64,000 nucleotides of DNA from positions 496,001 through 560,000 of the forward strand of contig JAMXDE010000026.1 of NCBI GenBank assembly GCA_026770025.1, in the 5' to 3' direction. This stretch comes from Craspedostauros australis (Eukaryota > Bacillariophyta > Bacillariophyceae > Mastogloiales > Achnanthaceae). Each line of letters begins with the position of its first letter. Positions within the stretch are counted from its first letter, which is position 1. The notes below the pieces were generated by a model, which ran no database searches, was not told where the DNA came from, and worked only from the letters and a program-made list of their open reading frames with translations. This document shows positions 20,441 to 31,474 of this stretch, piece by piece. Both the position numbers and the translations under genes were made by a program.

Positions 20441-23400
20441 TTAGTCCAATGCTGACCTTGGCTGGATGATATCGCCCTTGTGTCTGTCGTAGATCTCCTT
20501 CTTCGTGTTCTTGGTGAACCCGTCTGCGATGTTGTCCTCTGAACGTACGAACCGGGCTCTAGCCTCTCTGTTCGCAATCAGTTCTCGAATGAAGTGATGT
20601 CGTATGTCGATGTGTCTGGTTCGGGCGGATGTGGATGGGTTGGAAGCGATGAAGATTGCTCCCACGTTGTCAACCATCACGTCTGCTGGTCTGTGCATCT
20701 CCAACCCGATGTCTTTCATCAGTTGGGTGAGGAAGCGGATCTCCTTTCCGGCCTCCGATAGTGCAACGTACTCTGCTTCCGTTGAGCTCAGTGTCACGCT
20801 GCGTTGTGCCTTCGATCTCCAGATGATTGGCACTCCTTGTAGTAGCACGATGTGTCCTCCTACGCTGATGCGATTGTCCTTGTCGCCAGCGAATTCGCTG
20901 TCGGTGTATACGACAATCTTCCATGCATCGTTCTCTAATGGATCCGGCTTCACCCTTAGTCCATATTCTCTCGTGTCCGACACGAACTTCATGACCCTTA
21001 GCATTTCCTTGTATGCTACGGCTGTTGGTCCATCCAACACCTTGGTCAGTTCGCGCACTGCGTTAGCGATGTCGGGCCGAGAGTGTTTCACCAAGTATAG
21101 CAGCATACCTACTCCACTTCGGTACCTGCTGTGCCGATCCTTGTCCACCTTGGGCGAGTCGCTGTCCCTTTGTATGCCTTGCCCTGGAGTCCCTGGTGTA
21201 CCGTACCGCTGTAGCTTCATCACGTCGTCCTTGAATGTGTCAGTGATGTTCTTGATGATGTGCGGTTGGTTCACCCAGCAGTTCGTATGGTCGTGGTTGA
21301 ATATGATCTTGCAACTGAGATAGTCTTCGAGATCCTCTTCCACCTTGATTCCGAACCGCTCTGCCTTGATATCCCTCACTAGCTTCTTCAGTTCCTGTTC
21401 CTCTCCGATGCATAAGCAATCGTCAACGTAGGTTCCGATCAGCAGTAGGCTCCCTTCCTGATTCCGAATCAGAAGGCATGGATCCACAGCGCTCTGTCTA
21501 AACCCCAATTTGAGTAGGATGTCGACCAGCTTCTTGTTCCATTGTCTGGCACTCTGCACGAGTCCATAAATCGTCTTCTTGAGTAGCAGGCATTCGTCGG
21601 CTTCATGCTTCATACCCTTGGGGCATCGCATGTAGATCTCCTCCTCGAGTTCTCCATGTAAGAATGCTGTCTCAAAGTCGATAATGATGCTGTCCAAGTG
21701 TAACAACATCTTCATTGTGAGCATAACGCGGTAGGTTGCGTCGTGTATCACTGGTGCGTGGTGTGCTGAGAAGTCAACTCCTGCAATCTGCGAGTATCCG
21801 CATGCGACGAGTCTTGCACGGAACACACCGTTCCTCTTCTCCTTGAACACCCACTTGGTCTTCACGCATCGCCGATCCTTCGGCATTTGGTTCATCTTGA
21901 TCTTCTCCCATACTCCTCTTCTGGCCATATCGCTGAACTCCTTGTTGATGGCCTCCCGCCATTTCGTTCTCTTCTCCGGATCTGCATGATCCCAGCACTC
22001 CTCGAATGTGGTAGGGTCTAGCATCATTGCGACATTAGCTTGCTCATACCCCTCTTCGAGTGATCGTTGGTCCAATCCTTGGCTCGCAGTGATAAAGTCG
22101 TCGAGTCTCATCTTACCATGAGTAGTGTCTATCATCATACCTGCGACGTCTCTGTTGAATGTTGACCAATTCGTGTGGAAATCCTGTCCTGATGTTGCCA
22201 ATGGTGTGGTAGTCGTTGTTGGAGTAGTCTCATTCTCTCCTTCATCTGATTCTGATTCTCCACTGGATCCTAGGTCTCGTTCCTCTATTGGAATGGGTGA
22301 ATTGTTGAACCCCGCGAGAGCCTTCAACATCCTTGGCATCCCTCTAACAGGTGTTGCGACTGGGACCTCGTCTTGATCGTATGGTCCCTTCTCGTCGTCC
22401 CTTCCGGATTCATCGTCGTTATCATCGTACGATTCATCATCCCCTTGGGTGGGGAGCAAGTCATCTTGCCCTTGAGCAGCGTCTTCTGTATCTTCATCAA
22501 TTCCGGCTCCTCTGCTCTGATCTGCGTCGTTGGTCTCCATTCCCTTGATGGTGTCCTCACGTCGCTCCCAAGTTACTCTATTGTTCGGGGAAGGTATCTC
22601 CGATGTAGAGTCGTCATCTTCCAGGTCTATTAGTACTGACCTGTTGGCGTTCGCAATACCCTTGAACTGCCCATATGACTGGTTCATCCATGTCACGTCT
22701 CTCGTGATTAGGATTCTCGTTGTAGCTAGATTCATCATCCGGTACACACCACTAGCATGCGATTGGCCGTATCCGACGAACATAGCCGGTTTGGATCTGC
22801 TGTCCAGCTTCGCCTTGATTGTTCGTCCTCCGATGTGGACCATACCTATTTCGCCGAATGTACGCAGTCCATCTACGTAGGTGGGGATCTGTTCGTTGAA
22901 TAGGATACACGCTGGTTCTCTTGTCTTTGTTCCGATGATGTTCTCCAATTGCGTGGCTGTGCGAGCTGCTTCTGCCCACAGCTTACTTCGAGAGCTCTTC
23001 GGTAGATGTGTCTGATTCAGCATAGCTCTCACCTTTCCGTATAGTACAGCGAATTTTCGCTCTACGCGTCCATTTTGTTGGGGAGTGGCCGCGGCGGTGT
23101 ACTCGAAAGTCGGTCCGAATCCAGCGTTAAGTAGTTGCTTCTCCGTGGAGTAATTTTCTCCCGCGTTGTCACATCTCACATTTTTCACGCTCACTTCCTG
23201 ATTCGCCTGAAGCCACCGTAATAACCCCACCATCTTGGATCCGACGTCGCTCTTTTCTTTCACAAAGAAACTCCAGCAGTAATCGCTGTAGTCATCGATA
23301 ACCAGAAGCCAGTATTTGCCTCGGCCGAAACTGTATGTCTGAACACTCGATGTGTCCATGAACAGTCGCTCTCCGACTTTCTTTGCTCTTGGCTGTAGAG

Positions 23401-26209
23401 TCTTCGTCAATCCTCTTTGTCGCGATTTGCCGATCGCGCAATCCACACAAGCGTTCAGTTTCCCTGTGACATTCCATCCGTATTGTCCCGCAGTGCGAGA
23501 GATGGTGTAAGTGTCAACATGGCCTAACATTTTATGAATTTTGTTGATGTCGATCGGTTTCTTCGTCGACACCACGACGTTGGCTTGATCGTCATGGGCA
23601 GGAGCGGCCACCATGTTCACGCCGCTCACAAATCCACTGTGCGTCGCCATGATGCGATCGAAGCGAATGCGTTGTCCCTTCTTCTCCAAGGACATGATCA
23701 CACCTCGGTTGCTAATATCGAAACCGTTTTCGAGAGCCTTGTTGATGCTCAAGAGGTTGACCCATAGCTCAGGCACGTACTTCACCGACTTGAGGAGGAT
23801 GATTGCGGTATCGCCATTCTTCTGCATGACCTTCATCCGCTTGTCCCCCACCTTGGTTGCCTTGAGGTATCGACCGCTGCCTACCTTGATGGAGTGATTC
23901 GCTGTGCGCACGTTGATCATACCCTCGTCGTTGTTCGTGAGGTGACAGGAGGCGCCGGAATCTCCCAACCAGGTGTTGGCCTCGTGGCGGTCGGGTGCGA
24001 TGGTCGACTTGCGCGTATCGACGTCGTCCAAGTCGCCGATCACCATTGCCATTTCGTGGCCGTTGGCATCGCTGTACAGTGGTAACTCGCAGTGGGTGCG
24101 ATAATCACGGACGCCGTTGATGCTCGGATGATGCATCCACATCAGCTGCTCCGATGCGATGCTGCTCATTGCTCCGATCAGCGCCTGTTGGATTGGCAGA
24201 AGACGAACACTCTCCAGTATTCCATTCATCCTGTATGCATTCACGCACACGTCGAGTGCACCTCGCACTCCGATTTGGTGCATCAAGTAATACAGGGAGC
24301 GTGGTTCCACCCCCGTCAATCTGAGGGTTGCAATGTTATGCACTGCCTCGATGCAGATGAGGGAGAGTTCGGACCGGACGTCGTTTGGTGAAAGGACGTT
24401 GCTCAGCGAGCACCGGGCGGTCACGAACAACATTCCGCTCGTCTCATCTAGCACTTCTCTGCGCACCATCCTTTCGCCTTCGTTTCTAGGCACGGCACCT
24501 CTTGGCTCGTTGGCGAGCTGGATGAAGAAGGGTATGTTCGGGCAGTCCACGCACCATGCGTAGAGAGGCCCTCGCTTGAGGCACAACGGACACCATCCGT
24601 TGTTCATGTCGCGACGCGATGATTGCTCGATCATGTCGTCGAGTGCGCTTGGACGGGATGGGAGACTATAGACCGGTTCGTTGATGGCGCGGTCGATGTT
24701 GTCGTTGTCGACTCCTGTCATCGCCATCTCCGTTACGTCTGCGTCCTCCTCATCTGTCGTTCCCTCGTGGTACTCTGTGACCACATCGTCGGGATCCTCA
24801 GCTTCTGCGTCGGATGAAAAGAGCTCGTCTTTGATCATCTCCTCGTCGTTGATAGGGGGCCCGTAGTAACCGTACTCTCGTGGAGAGTGCTTGGCCATAT
24901 CTTCGGAAGTCCACGCTCTCTCCGCGTTGGGTGTTTCGCTTTCGAAGCTGGCGGTTCCGTCGACGTCGATTGTGACGAACGCCATGTCGTCCATCATCAC
25001 ATCATCATCGTGTAAAAACACACGGTCCTGTGTGGTCACATTTCTGTCTTGGTTCGCGAATTCGGTGATTTTGTTGAGTTTTTCGCTGATCACACTTTCT
25101 TCTTCGGTCGCGTCTTCGTTGATGAACACACACATCATATCGTCTGATGCGGTGAGTGCGACGTCGTCGACTCCATCCATCCCGTCGGTAGCGACGTTGG
25201 CGGAGTCCGCCTCCTTCATGGCGGCCCTGAGCTTGAAGCACTGCACAATCTTGTGCCCCTTCTTGCCGCAGTAGTTGCATTCCCCGTTGAATTTGGGTTT
25301 GCCTCCGCCGTTGCCTTGGCCCTTCGACTTGTTCTTGCCGTTGCCCCTCTTGGCTGCGGAGCGACAGTCCGCCTTCTTATGGCCGTAGGCGCCACAGTTG
25401 CGACAGTTGCCCTTGAAGCTCCCAATGGCTGCGAGTGCCATCTCCTCCTTGCTGTTGTTGCCGCCGCGATTGGAGTTGCCTCCTTTGATGTTGCGGCCGT
25501 CGTAGGTGGCGCTCATGGTCTCGCGGATGTCTTCGATGGTCATGGTCTCTTCCTTTCCGAGGAATCTGAGTTCTATGATCTTCACATCCATTTCGTACTC
25601 TTTGCCAAGGGCGTTGAGCACGAGCATGTGGTACTGCTGCATATCCATGTTGATACCAGCGTTACCGAGGCGATTGCGCAGCACTTCCATTTCGGTGAGG
25701 AACGTGTCTGGGTTCTCGCCCTTCTTCAATCGCATCCCGTTGAGTTGAGCCAACAACTTTGCCTTCATAGGCGCGGTTCGTTGCTCGTAGATGCGCTCAA
25801 GAGCCTTCCACGCCTTGCGCGGGTCTCCACTTTCAGTGAGACTGCCCTTAGTCCCCACCACAGCCATGAAGGCGACATCGCCTTCCGTAGTTTCGTGGTT
25901 GATAGCCACGGTCAGTTCTTCGAACGCATACTTAGCCAGCATCTTCTTGTATTCTGCCTTTTCCGCACGGGTCAGGGAGGATACTTTCTTCGGTTCACTC
26001 GCGCCTTCCTCCGTTTTAGGAACGGGAGCCAAAGGGTCTGAGCTGAACGGTGCTGGCTTCACCACTACGTCATCGAAGTCCATGAGGTAAAAATCCTCGA
26101 GCCCCTTGCGCGTGGCGCGGGTGATGAACTTGATACTCCAGCCTTTCCAACTGGAACGCTTGCCGTCGAAGACGACAACGCGATCAGACTTGAAGAGATG
26201 GGAGCTCAT
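20441..26209 (-). CDS. Copia F1 gag-pol polyprotein, 1922 aa
   Basis: The single frame starts at an ATG (MSSHLFKSDR) about 80 bp after the 5' LTR. Gag core is followed by two CCHC knuckles (CRNCGAYGHKKADC, about 268; CNYCGKKGHKIVQC, about 309). Then comes a 425-aa linker with an extra CPLCLKRGPLYAWCVDC zinc-like motif (about 539) and a helical region. The protease motif is WLGDSGASCH (about 746). The integrase has HKMLGH...CVDC, MDTSS, CDNAGEN and TPQQNGRVERK (about 890-1050). RT has YVDDCLC (about 1595). RNase H has YTDSEFAGD, LSSTEAEYVAL and MVDNVGA. The protein ends after NIADGFTKN. No frameshift separates gag and pol. Confidence 0.95.
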   Translation of the reverse strand: MSSHLFKSDRVVVFDGKRSSWKGWSIKFITRATRKGLEDFYLMDFDDVVVKPAPFSSDPLAPVPKTEEGASEPKKVSSLTRAEKAEYKKMLAKYAFEELTVAINHETTEGDVAFMAVVGTKGSLTESGDPRKAWKALERIYEQRTAPMKAKLLAQLNGMRLKKGENPDTFLTEMEVLRNRLGNAGINMDMQQYHMLVLNALGKEYEMDVKIIELRFLGKEETMTIEDIRETMSATYDGRNIKGGNSNRGGNNSKEEMALAAIGSFKGNCRNCGAYGHKKADCRSAAKRGNGKNKSKGQGNGGGKPKFNGECNYCGKKGHKIVQCFKLRAAMKEADSANVATDGMDGVDDVALTASDDMMCVFINEDATEEESVISEKLNKITEFANQDRNVTTQDRVFLHDDDVMMDDMAFVTIDVDGTASFESETPNAERAWTSEDMAKHSPREYGYYGPPINDEEMIKDELFSSDAEAEDPDDVVTEYHEGTTDEEDADVTEMAMTGVDNDNIDRAINEPVYSLPSRPSALDDMIEQSSRRDMNNGWCPLCLKRGPLYAWCVDCPNIPFFIQLANEPRGAVPRNEGERMVRREVLDETSGMLFVTARCSLSNVLSPNDVRSELSLICIEAVHNIATLRLTGVEPRSLYYLMHQIGVRGALDVCVNAYRMNGILESVRLLPIQQALIGAMSSIASEQLMWMHHPSINGVRDYRTHCELPLYSDANGHEMAMVIGDLDDVDTRKSTIAPDRHEANTWLGDSGASCHLTNNDEGMINVRTANHSIKVGSGRYLKATKVGDKRMKVMQKNGDTAIILLKSVKYVPELWVNLLSINKALENGFDISNRGVIMSLEKKGQRIRFDRIMATHSGFVSGVNMVAAPAHDDQANVVVSTKKPIDINKIHKMLGHVDTYTISRTAGQYGWNVTGKLNACVDCAIGKSRQRGLTKTLQPRAKKVGERLFMDTSSVQTYSFGRGKYWLLVIDDYSDYCWSFFVKEKSDVGSKMVGLLRWLQANQEVSVKNVRCDNAGENYSTEKQLLNAGFGPTFEYTAAATPQQNGRVERKFAVLYGKVRAMLNQTHLPKSSRSKLWAEAARTATQLENIIGTKTREPACILFNEQIPTYVDGLRTFGEIGMVHIGGRTIKAKLDSRSKPAMFVGYGQSHASGVYRMMNLATTRILITRDVTWMNQSYGQFKGIANANRSVLIDLEDDDSTSEIPSPNNRVTWERREDTIKGMETNDADQSRGAGIDEDTEDAAQGQDDLLPTQGDDESYDDNDDESGRDDEKGPYDQDEVPVATPVRGMPRMLKALAGFNNSPIPIEERDLGSSGESESDEGENETTPTTTTTPLATSGQDFHTNWSTFNRDVAGMMIDTTHGKMRLDDFITASQGLDQRSLEEGYEQANVAMMLDPTTFEECWDHADPEKRTKWREAINKEFSDMARRGVWEKIKMNQMPKDRRCVKTKWVFKEKRNGVFRARLVACGYSQIAGVDFSAHHAPVIHDATYRVMLTMKMLLHLDSIIIDFETAFLHGELEEEIYMRCPKGMKHEADECLLLKKTIYGLVQSARQWNKKLVDILLKLGFRQSAVDPCLLIRNQEGSLLLIGTYVDDCLCIGEEQELKKLVRDIKAERFGIKVEEDLEDYLSCKIIFNHDHTNCWVNQPHIIKNITDTFKDDVMKLQRYGTPGTPGQGIQRDSDSPKVDKDRHSRYRSGVGMLLYLVKHSRPDIANAVRELTKVLDGPTAVAYKEMLRVMKFVSDTREYGLRVKPDPLENDAWKIVVYTDSEFAGDKDNRISVGGHIVLLQGVPIIWRSKAQRSVTLSSTEAEYVALSEAGKEIRFLTQLMKDIGLEMHRPADVMVDNVGAIFIASNPSTSARTRHIDIRHHFIRELIANREARARFVRSEDNIADGFTKNTKKEIYDRHKGDIIQPRSALD

Positions 26210-26291
26210 GGTCGAAGTAGTGGTGGTGATGTTCGTTGCTGTGTTGGTGGGTGATGGAAACGTTGGATTTCAATCGTAACGTTTCGAAACG

Positions 26292-27045
26292 TGTTGGAAA
26301 TCCGGGGTTAGGTAGTAGATTAATCTGTTATCAATCTGTACCAATTTAGAACTGTGAGAACAAACTCCTTGACTCTCCAATTCCAATTCAGCAGCAAGTG
26401 TAATCCGTAGCAGTTCACCATGATCATGCACATGTCCATGGTTGCTTTCGTCTGCTTCATCATCTTGCTCTCATGCTCTCTTCTGCAGATTCATCATGCA
26501 TTCTCGTGGTGATTGCATCTTCTACATTCGAGCAGCATCTCTCATAGACGCACAGGTACCTTCGGCATGGGTCTCAGTCTGATCGATCCCACTTGACTTT
26601 CGGTTCCTCAGTATTCCTCCTGCGCCATCATCACATACTCACCGGTCATGTTCATTCCATGTCGCGTCGTCAATCGTGCTCTTGAGCGGATAGGGACATC
26701 GCTTCCGTTTCTCTTTCTCAGAGAAGCGATCCCTTGTCCGTCGATGCGCATCGACTTGTCTGATATATATCGACAGTTTCGCCCATAGTCTTGGCTCATG
26801 TGCGAATACATCCCTAGAGGTCGATCCATAGGTTCGCCCTCATTACAGCGGTGGTACATGGATAGGCTCCATGGCGGGACATGACTGATGTTGATGTCAT
26901 TCATGGACAGAGGGTTGATGGGGGACAGGCTGCAAGGTGGTCCGAGTGTTACCAACAAAGTTGACCTCGTCGAGTTGTGAAGATATTATTGGGAGGTGCG
27001 GCAATCATGGGTATCTTGGTAAAAGCGTACCCCCGATTCCTGACA
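26292..27045 (-). repeat. Copia F1 5' LTR
   Basis: Same ends and length as the 3' LTR. It contains TATATATC, a possible TATA box. The internal region begins CGTTTCGAAACG, a 12-bp palindrome where the primer binding site is expected. Confidence 0.95.
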
Positions 27046-28145
27046 TGTTGGTATCGACCCTCAAGAATATCAATTTCGAACAGAGCGCAGCAGACCCGTG
27101 CCTGTTCTACAGGAAGACGAACGAAGGAAGCATGATCGTGGCCATCTACATGGACGATTGCTTCTGTTGCGGAGACTCCAAAGCACTGGAGACATTCCTG
27201 AAGGACATCCAAGGCAGCAAGTTCAAGGTGACAATCGAGCGTGGACTCGGAGACTACCTCAGCTGCAACATTGAACTGAACCACGACAAGACTAGAGCGA
27301 CATTGCGTCAACCATACCTCATCCGACATCTCATCGAGGAGTTCGGAACCAAGGTTGAGAAGATGCAACGCTATGGGACACTGGGAACCCCGGGTCAAAT
27401 CATCGTACGACCATCCAAAGATAACGGACTGCAGAAGGTCGGACCAGAAGAACATGCCGAATACCGCCGAGGCGTCGGTATGCTACTCTTCCTCATCAAG
27501 CACTCGCGACCAGATATCGCGAACCCTGTGAGGGAACTCTCCAAGGTATTGATCGGGCCCACCAAGGCTGCAATGAAGGAGATGTATCGAATCATCAAGT
27601 ATGTGATCGATACAAAGGACTATGGATTGAAGATCCATCCATCACGTCCAGACAATGACGGCTGGGACATGGAGCTCTTCTGCGATAGCGAATATGCAGG
27701 AGACAAGAACACGAGAATCAGCGTAGGAGGGTTCATCCTATACCTGTGCAAGGTACCAATCCTTTGGCGATCCAAGGCACAGAAGGCCGTCACACTCAGC
27801 TCATCCGAAGCAGAATACGTTGCCCTTTCCGAAGCGGCAAAGGAGATCTTCTTCGTCGTGCAGCTACTCGAAAGTGTGGGCGTCCCAGTGAAGACGCCGA
27901 TCAAGGTCCGTGTGGACAACATCGGAGCGATCTTCATCGCCAAGAACCCATCAACATCCCAACGATCGCGGCACATCGACGTGCGCCATCACTACGTGAG
28001 GAACATGGTAATCAACAAAACCATCGAAATCATTTTTGTCAAATCCGAGCAGAACACAAGCGACGGATTCACCAAGAACATCAAGGCCGACTTACAACGT
28101 GAACACGAGAAGTCGTACCTTGACACATCGAGAACATTCGAATGA
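27046..28145 (+). pseudogene. Copia B RT-RNase H, 3' fragment
   Basis: The frame resumes after F1 with MLVSTLKNINFEQSA. The RT catalytic motif is IYMDDCF (about 27145-27165). RNase H motifs are LFCDSEYAGD, LSSSEAEYVAL and VRVDNIGA, and the ORF ends with TSDGFTKNIK, the usual copia C-terminal motif. The stop is at 28143-28145. Confidence 0.9.
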
Positions 28146-28165
28146 CCGAATGCACACAGGAAGGG

Positions 28166-28732
28166 TGTCGAGATGTACATGTGAGTATATGTCGAGATGT
28201 ACGTGTATATGTGCATCGTTCACCCGTTATTCTCTCATACGCACTTGGACGGTATAACTACATTCGTGTCGATAGTATACTGTGATTCGTCAGAATTACA
28301 GGGGAAATGGAACCCACGAAAAGGGGCAAGATTTCTGGAGGAAATTTGCAAATGACGATTTCTGAGAGAATTGGAAGATCGTCCGTCCATCCATCAATGG
28401 TACCAAGAGAATCTCGAGGTACTTCCCAACTAAACCTCAGATGACGATATCATCTGACAGACTCCTGCATCACCAATGGAACGTGACATCTGGAGAGCAG
28501 AAGGACACCTACTGACATTGACAGGATGTCATCATGTCACCACGTCGACATCTGTCTCCAAGTCAGAGCAGGAGGTGAAGATCCGATGACCGAAGGGCAT
28601 CAGCATCATGGATACAGAAGGTGAACTTTAAATGGCGAGTACTCATGGAGTAGGAGCCAGTACTGAACGAACGGAGTGTCGAATGCGGAGTACGCATCGA
28701 ACACGGAGTATCGTGTAGCGCAAGTACACGAT

Positions 28733-28780
<48 letters not shown>

Positions 28781-28990
28781 AAGAGAGAAGAGCGAGAGAG
28801 CATCTCGCGTACCGACTCATAGTCGGAGACCGAATCTACGAAACAGATTGAACCACTGAGAGCATCGGGCAAGAGAACGGGCGAACACCGAGAGGATCGG
28901 AGTAGCCAACTAATGAAATAGCAAACAGACGACTGTCAACCAACACCATCTTCCACGATCGTAGGTTACCGTGAGCGGAACTTGCCAACA
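28166..28990 (+). repeat. Copia B 3' LTR
   Basis: It is 825 bp with the same ends as the 5' LTR. Most of the extra length is an expanded GA repeat at about 28737-28778. It begins about 20 bp after the pol stop. Confidence 0.9.
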
Positions 28991-29249
28991 GCCATCCACA
29001 CCGTTCGATACCATTGCAGTCTGACATCGACCGTCAATGACGTCATCATTTTCGTCCACGACGAGGACAAGTCAGCCAGGTAATTGTGTCGTAGAAGCTA
29101 GCTAAATATATCTAAGCCTATGCGACAACACGCTACACCGTGTGCTAATAAAGCAATGTTATCCGATAAAAAATCGGCAGGAACGTACGATCGTACCCTG
29201 AATGGGGTCTTAAATGCATTTGAAGTGCATTAAATGCAAATGGAGTGCA
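28991..29249. other. unassigned interval between Copia B and T2
   Basis: Directly after the B LTR an open frame on the plus strand reads AIHTVRYHCSLTSTV...FVHDEDKSAR and stops. It could be the 3' end of an older gene, but this is unsupported. An AATAAA lies near 29147. At 29216-29253 TTAA occurs three times in TTAAATGCA-type repeats, the last serving as the left target site of T2. A GGGGTC|TTAA here resembles a terminal end of another T-like element. Confidence 0.3.
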
Positions 29250-29253
29250 TTAA

Positions 29254-29789
29254 GACCCACTTGAGTGAACGAAGGTGCAGTCGTGCCTGATCGTGACTTA
29301 AACTTTAACAAAATAAGTACATATTCGGAATGTACGTAGAATTCTGTCGAGGGGTATTTAATTTAAACATCGGGAGAGTTGTGGTTCAAAAGTTATAGAC
29401 CTTGCAATAATTTTGGTCTTCGGCCGTTGTAGACCTTCCTTAGACTTCGCTGAGTATCGCCAAAACTCGCTGATGATGTCACACCTGTTCCTATTTTGAA
29501 TTATTTGTCGCTTGCAATCTGGTTTTGACACGATTCACAATTTCCCACGTCACATTTTCCTTCAATGTTACCGCACTTTCGACTGTTTGTTTTGCCGCAT
29601 GTGGATGCAAATCATCATGGGTTTACTGCAACATTTCGTCTTCCTTGGCTTTGCACCGTGCAGATTCTTCTTCGTCGCAACCAGAATCATGCAGCATTAG
29701 TTGCGCACTGGCGCTCGCAGTCATACGTACCATTGTGTACTTCGTTTCAGCGGTTTTTGACTTCTTTTCTTGATCTTTTTAACTTGACA
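29254..29789 (-). other. T2 terminal region and transposase tail remnant
   Basis: The inverted terminus is followed by AT-rich sequence without a gene. Near 29690-29785 the minus strand holds a short Lys/Arg-rich frame (CQVKKIKKRSQKPLKRS), which would continue the transposase fragment broken at 35080 and resembles the basic tail of the T1 protein in composition. Confidence 0.35.
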
Positions 29790-29958
29790 TACCTTCCACC
29801 TCACTCACTCGGCAAAGCGATAGCACTAGTTGTAGAGTTTTTTGCCCTCCAACGTGGAATTAGTCGTGTTGCGTAGTCCAGTCTAGAGCAAAAATGCAAT
29901 CCATCCCAAAAAGTGCTTATGATGCTATATCGCAACACCACATCATTCACAATTAAAA

Positions 29959-31143
29959 CTAAATGTACCATGTGAACAAATAACTTGCGATGTATAGGAA
30001 TATTGAACTTAAATTAAAATTGACTTCAATTTTAACAGCATTTTTGTTGATAACGTGTGATTGTGCGTGCCACAAAACTCTGGATGGCACCATGGTGCCA
30101 TCACTTTGCCATCCAAGATGATGCCCATAACCGTCTCGTTTCGACCACCTGCGCATCTCATTGTCTCCATATACCCCATATGTATCCATCCCTGCCAAGC
30201 ATGCACCGCCAGATCTCCCTTCAACACACGTTGGCAGCCCATACCTGAAATCCAACATTTTTGAAAATGAAGGACAGTCCGAAGGCAGCTGCTTCATCTG
30301 ATCATATCTCCCTCTCACATCCATCTCTGTTCCCCCACGCAGCACACCTCGATCCCTGATTCACTGGGGACACGTTGATGCATCCCAAAACGCCTCAAGA
30401 TGGATCTCCAATTTTGTATCCATCCCGACGCAGATGCCATTGTCAATTTTTCTTCGTGTCGAAAAAATGCGACTGCAGCATTTGGTTGGTTTCAACCTCT
30501 TCCACTCAATGTAATCGATCCCCACTTCTCCAACCCCATTCCTGACTTGATGATTAACACATCTTGTATGGGTGGGTTGGCGGTGTGGTGGATGTTCACA
30601 TGCGCCACCACACCAGCAAAGCCACGTGATGGGTACTTTGCCACCACCCAAAAAACTCTTGCACTCCACTTGTTCCTTCTCTTGACACCTTCCAGGCAGT
30701 CTTTCAGCCTCAAACTTCGTAGAACCCTTCATCTTGATCCCCTTGATGCGTCTTGCCCATCCATGTTTGTCGAACTGGGTTGTATCGTCCACACACAGCC
30801 CGTACCCAACGTGCATGGTTGACGCTTTTTTGCGCGTTTTGCTCGTTTCGCTATCGCTGATTCAAATGAACCGCTCTGACAGCGCCCTCTTGCCCATCCA
30901 CCAAGCTTTCCATGGCGGTTCCGTTGATGTGCTTGGATTTGGTATTGGACTGATGGTTGGTGCAATGCTGTCCATGACATTTGGCGGTTCTCGCAGTGTC
31001 TTGTTTTGTTTCCCATTGTCGTGTTGTTGTGTTTGGTTTCTTGGTGACGGTCTTTTCTTGCTGTTGGGGTGTGGGAAATTAAAACAGAATTCCAACGAAT
31101 GCCTGCAAACCTTTGCCACAAATCCTGAGTCTGGTGAGTCCAC
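29959..31143 (-). pseudogene. decayed X-family protein region, function unknown
   Basis: Three broken minus-strand frames (30862-31143, 30361-30816, 29959-30345) line up in order with frames in X2. Shared patterns are NPSTS...WWM.KR, VGYGLCV...G.AR..K..KMK..TKFEA...PGRC, THTRCV.HQ, and DTYGVY.DNEM (X2: DSWGVCRANGM). The last pair is separated by a TTTCAG-like junction, so the gene may have had introns. I recognise no domain. Confidence 0.45.
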
Positions 31144-31474
31144 TGATAGTTTCTGTGAAAGCCAAGACAGGGGAACACTCGAAAAAATAGTGCAATCTAA
31201 CTACAGTCCTGTGACCCTCCCACAGTTGAAGACGTACGTAGGACCAGTACAATTTACTTAGAACAAGTAGAAACTGCACTAGAACACATATTTTACCATG
31301 GCATGCAATGATGCTACAAATGACTCTGGGAGAGGCTCTCAGAGGACCCGAAAGAAACAGACAACACCCCGTGCGGGTACAGGAAGAGGAGGGTGTCACA
31401 CTGGTGGTGACAGCGGATGAGGAGGTGATTGAGGAGGAAAGCAACAGGCCAGGATCTCACCAACAAAAAAGGGG

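Larger units (their letters stand above)
19602..27045 (-). mobile_element. Copia F1, intact Ty1/copia retrotransposon (minus)
   Basis: It is 7444 bp with two 754-bp LTRs (19602-20355 and 26292-27045) and one open gag-pol frame. The 6-bp repeat TGTTGG flanks it at 19596-19601 and 27046-27051; it is inserted in the RT of Copia B. The two LTRs differ at one site seen by eye. F2 at 46265-53708 is an almost identical copy in opposite orientation. Age and coding integrity suggest recent activity. Confidence 0.95.
7766..28990 (+). mobile_element. Copia B, Ty1/copia retrotransposon split by two nested insertions
   Basis: The LTRs are at 7766-8561 and 28166-28990, both TGTCGAGATG to CTTGCCAACA. The gag-pol frame is in three pieces: 8644-13413, 19292-19601 and 27046-28145. 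Removing the insertions restores KLK|RDGTHRARL and FKMLV|STLKN in frame. By eye the LTRs differ at roughly 3-4% of sites plus a GA-repeat length change, so B is clearly older than F1. The flanking pentamers (TGGTT left, GCCAT right) do not match, so one flank has been rearranged. Confidence 0.9.

Noticed and set aside
28737-28778. GA run as a regulatory GAGA element
   Set aside because: It is a length-variable microsatellite inside the Copia B LTR; nothing shows function.
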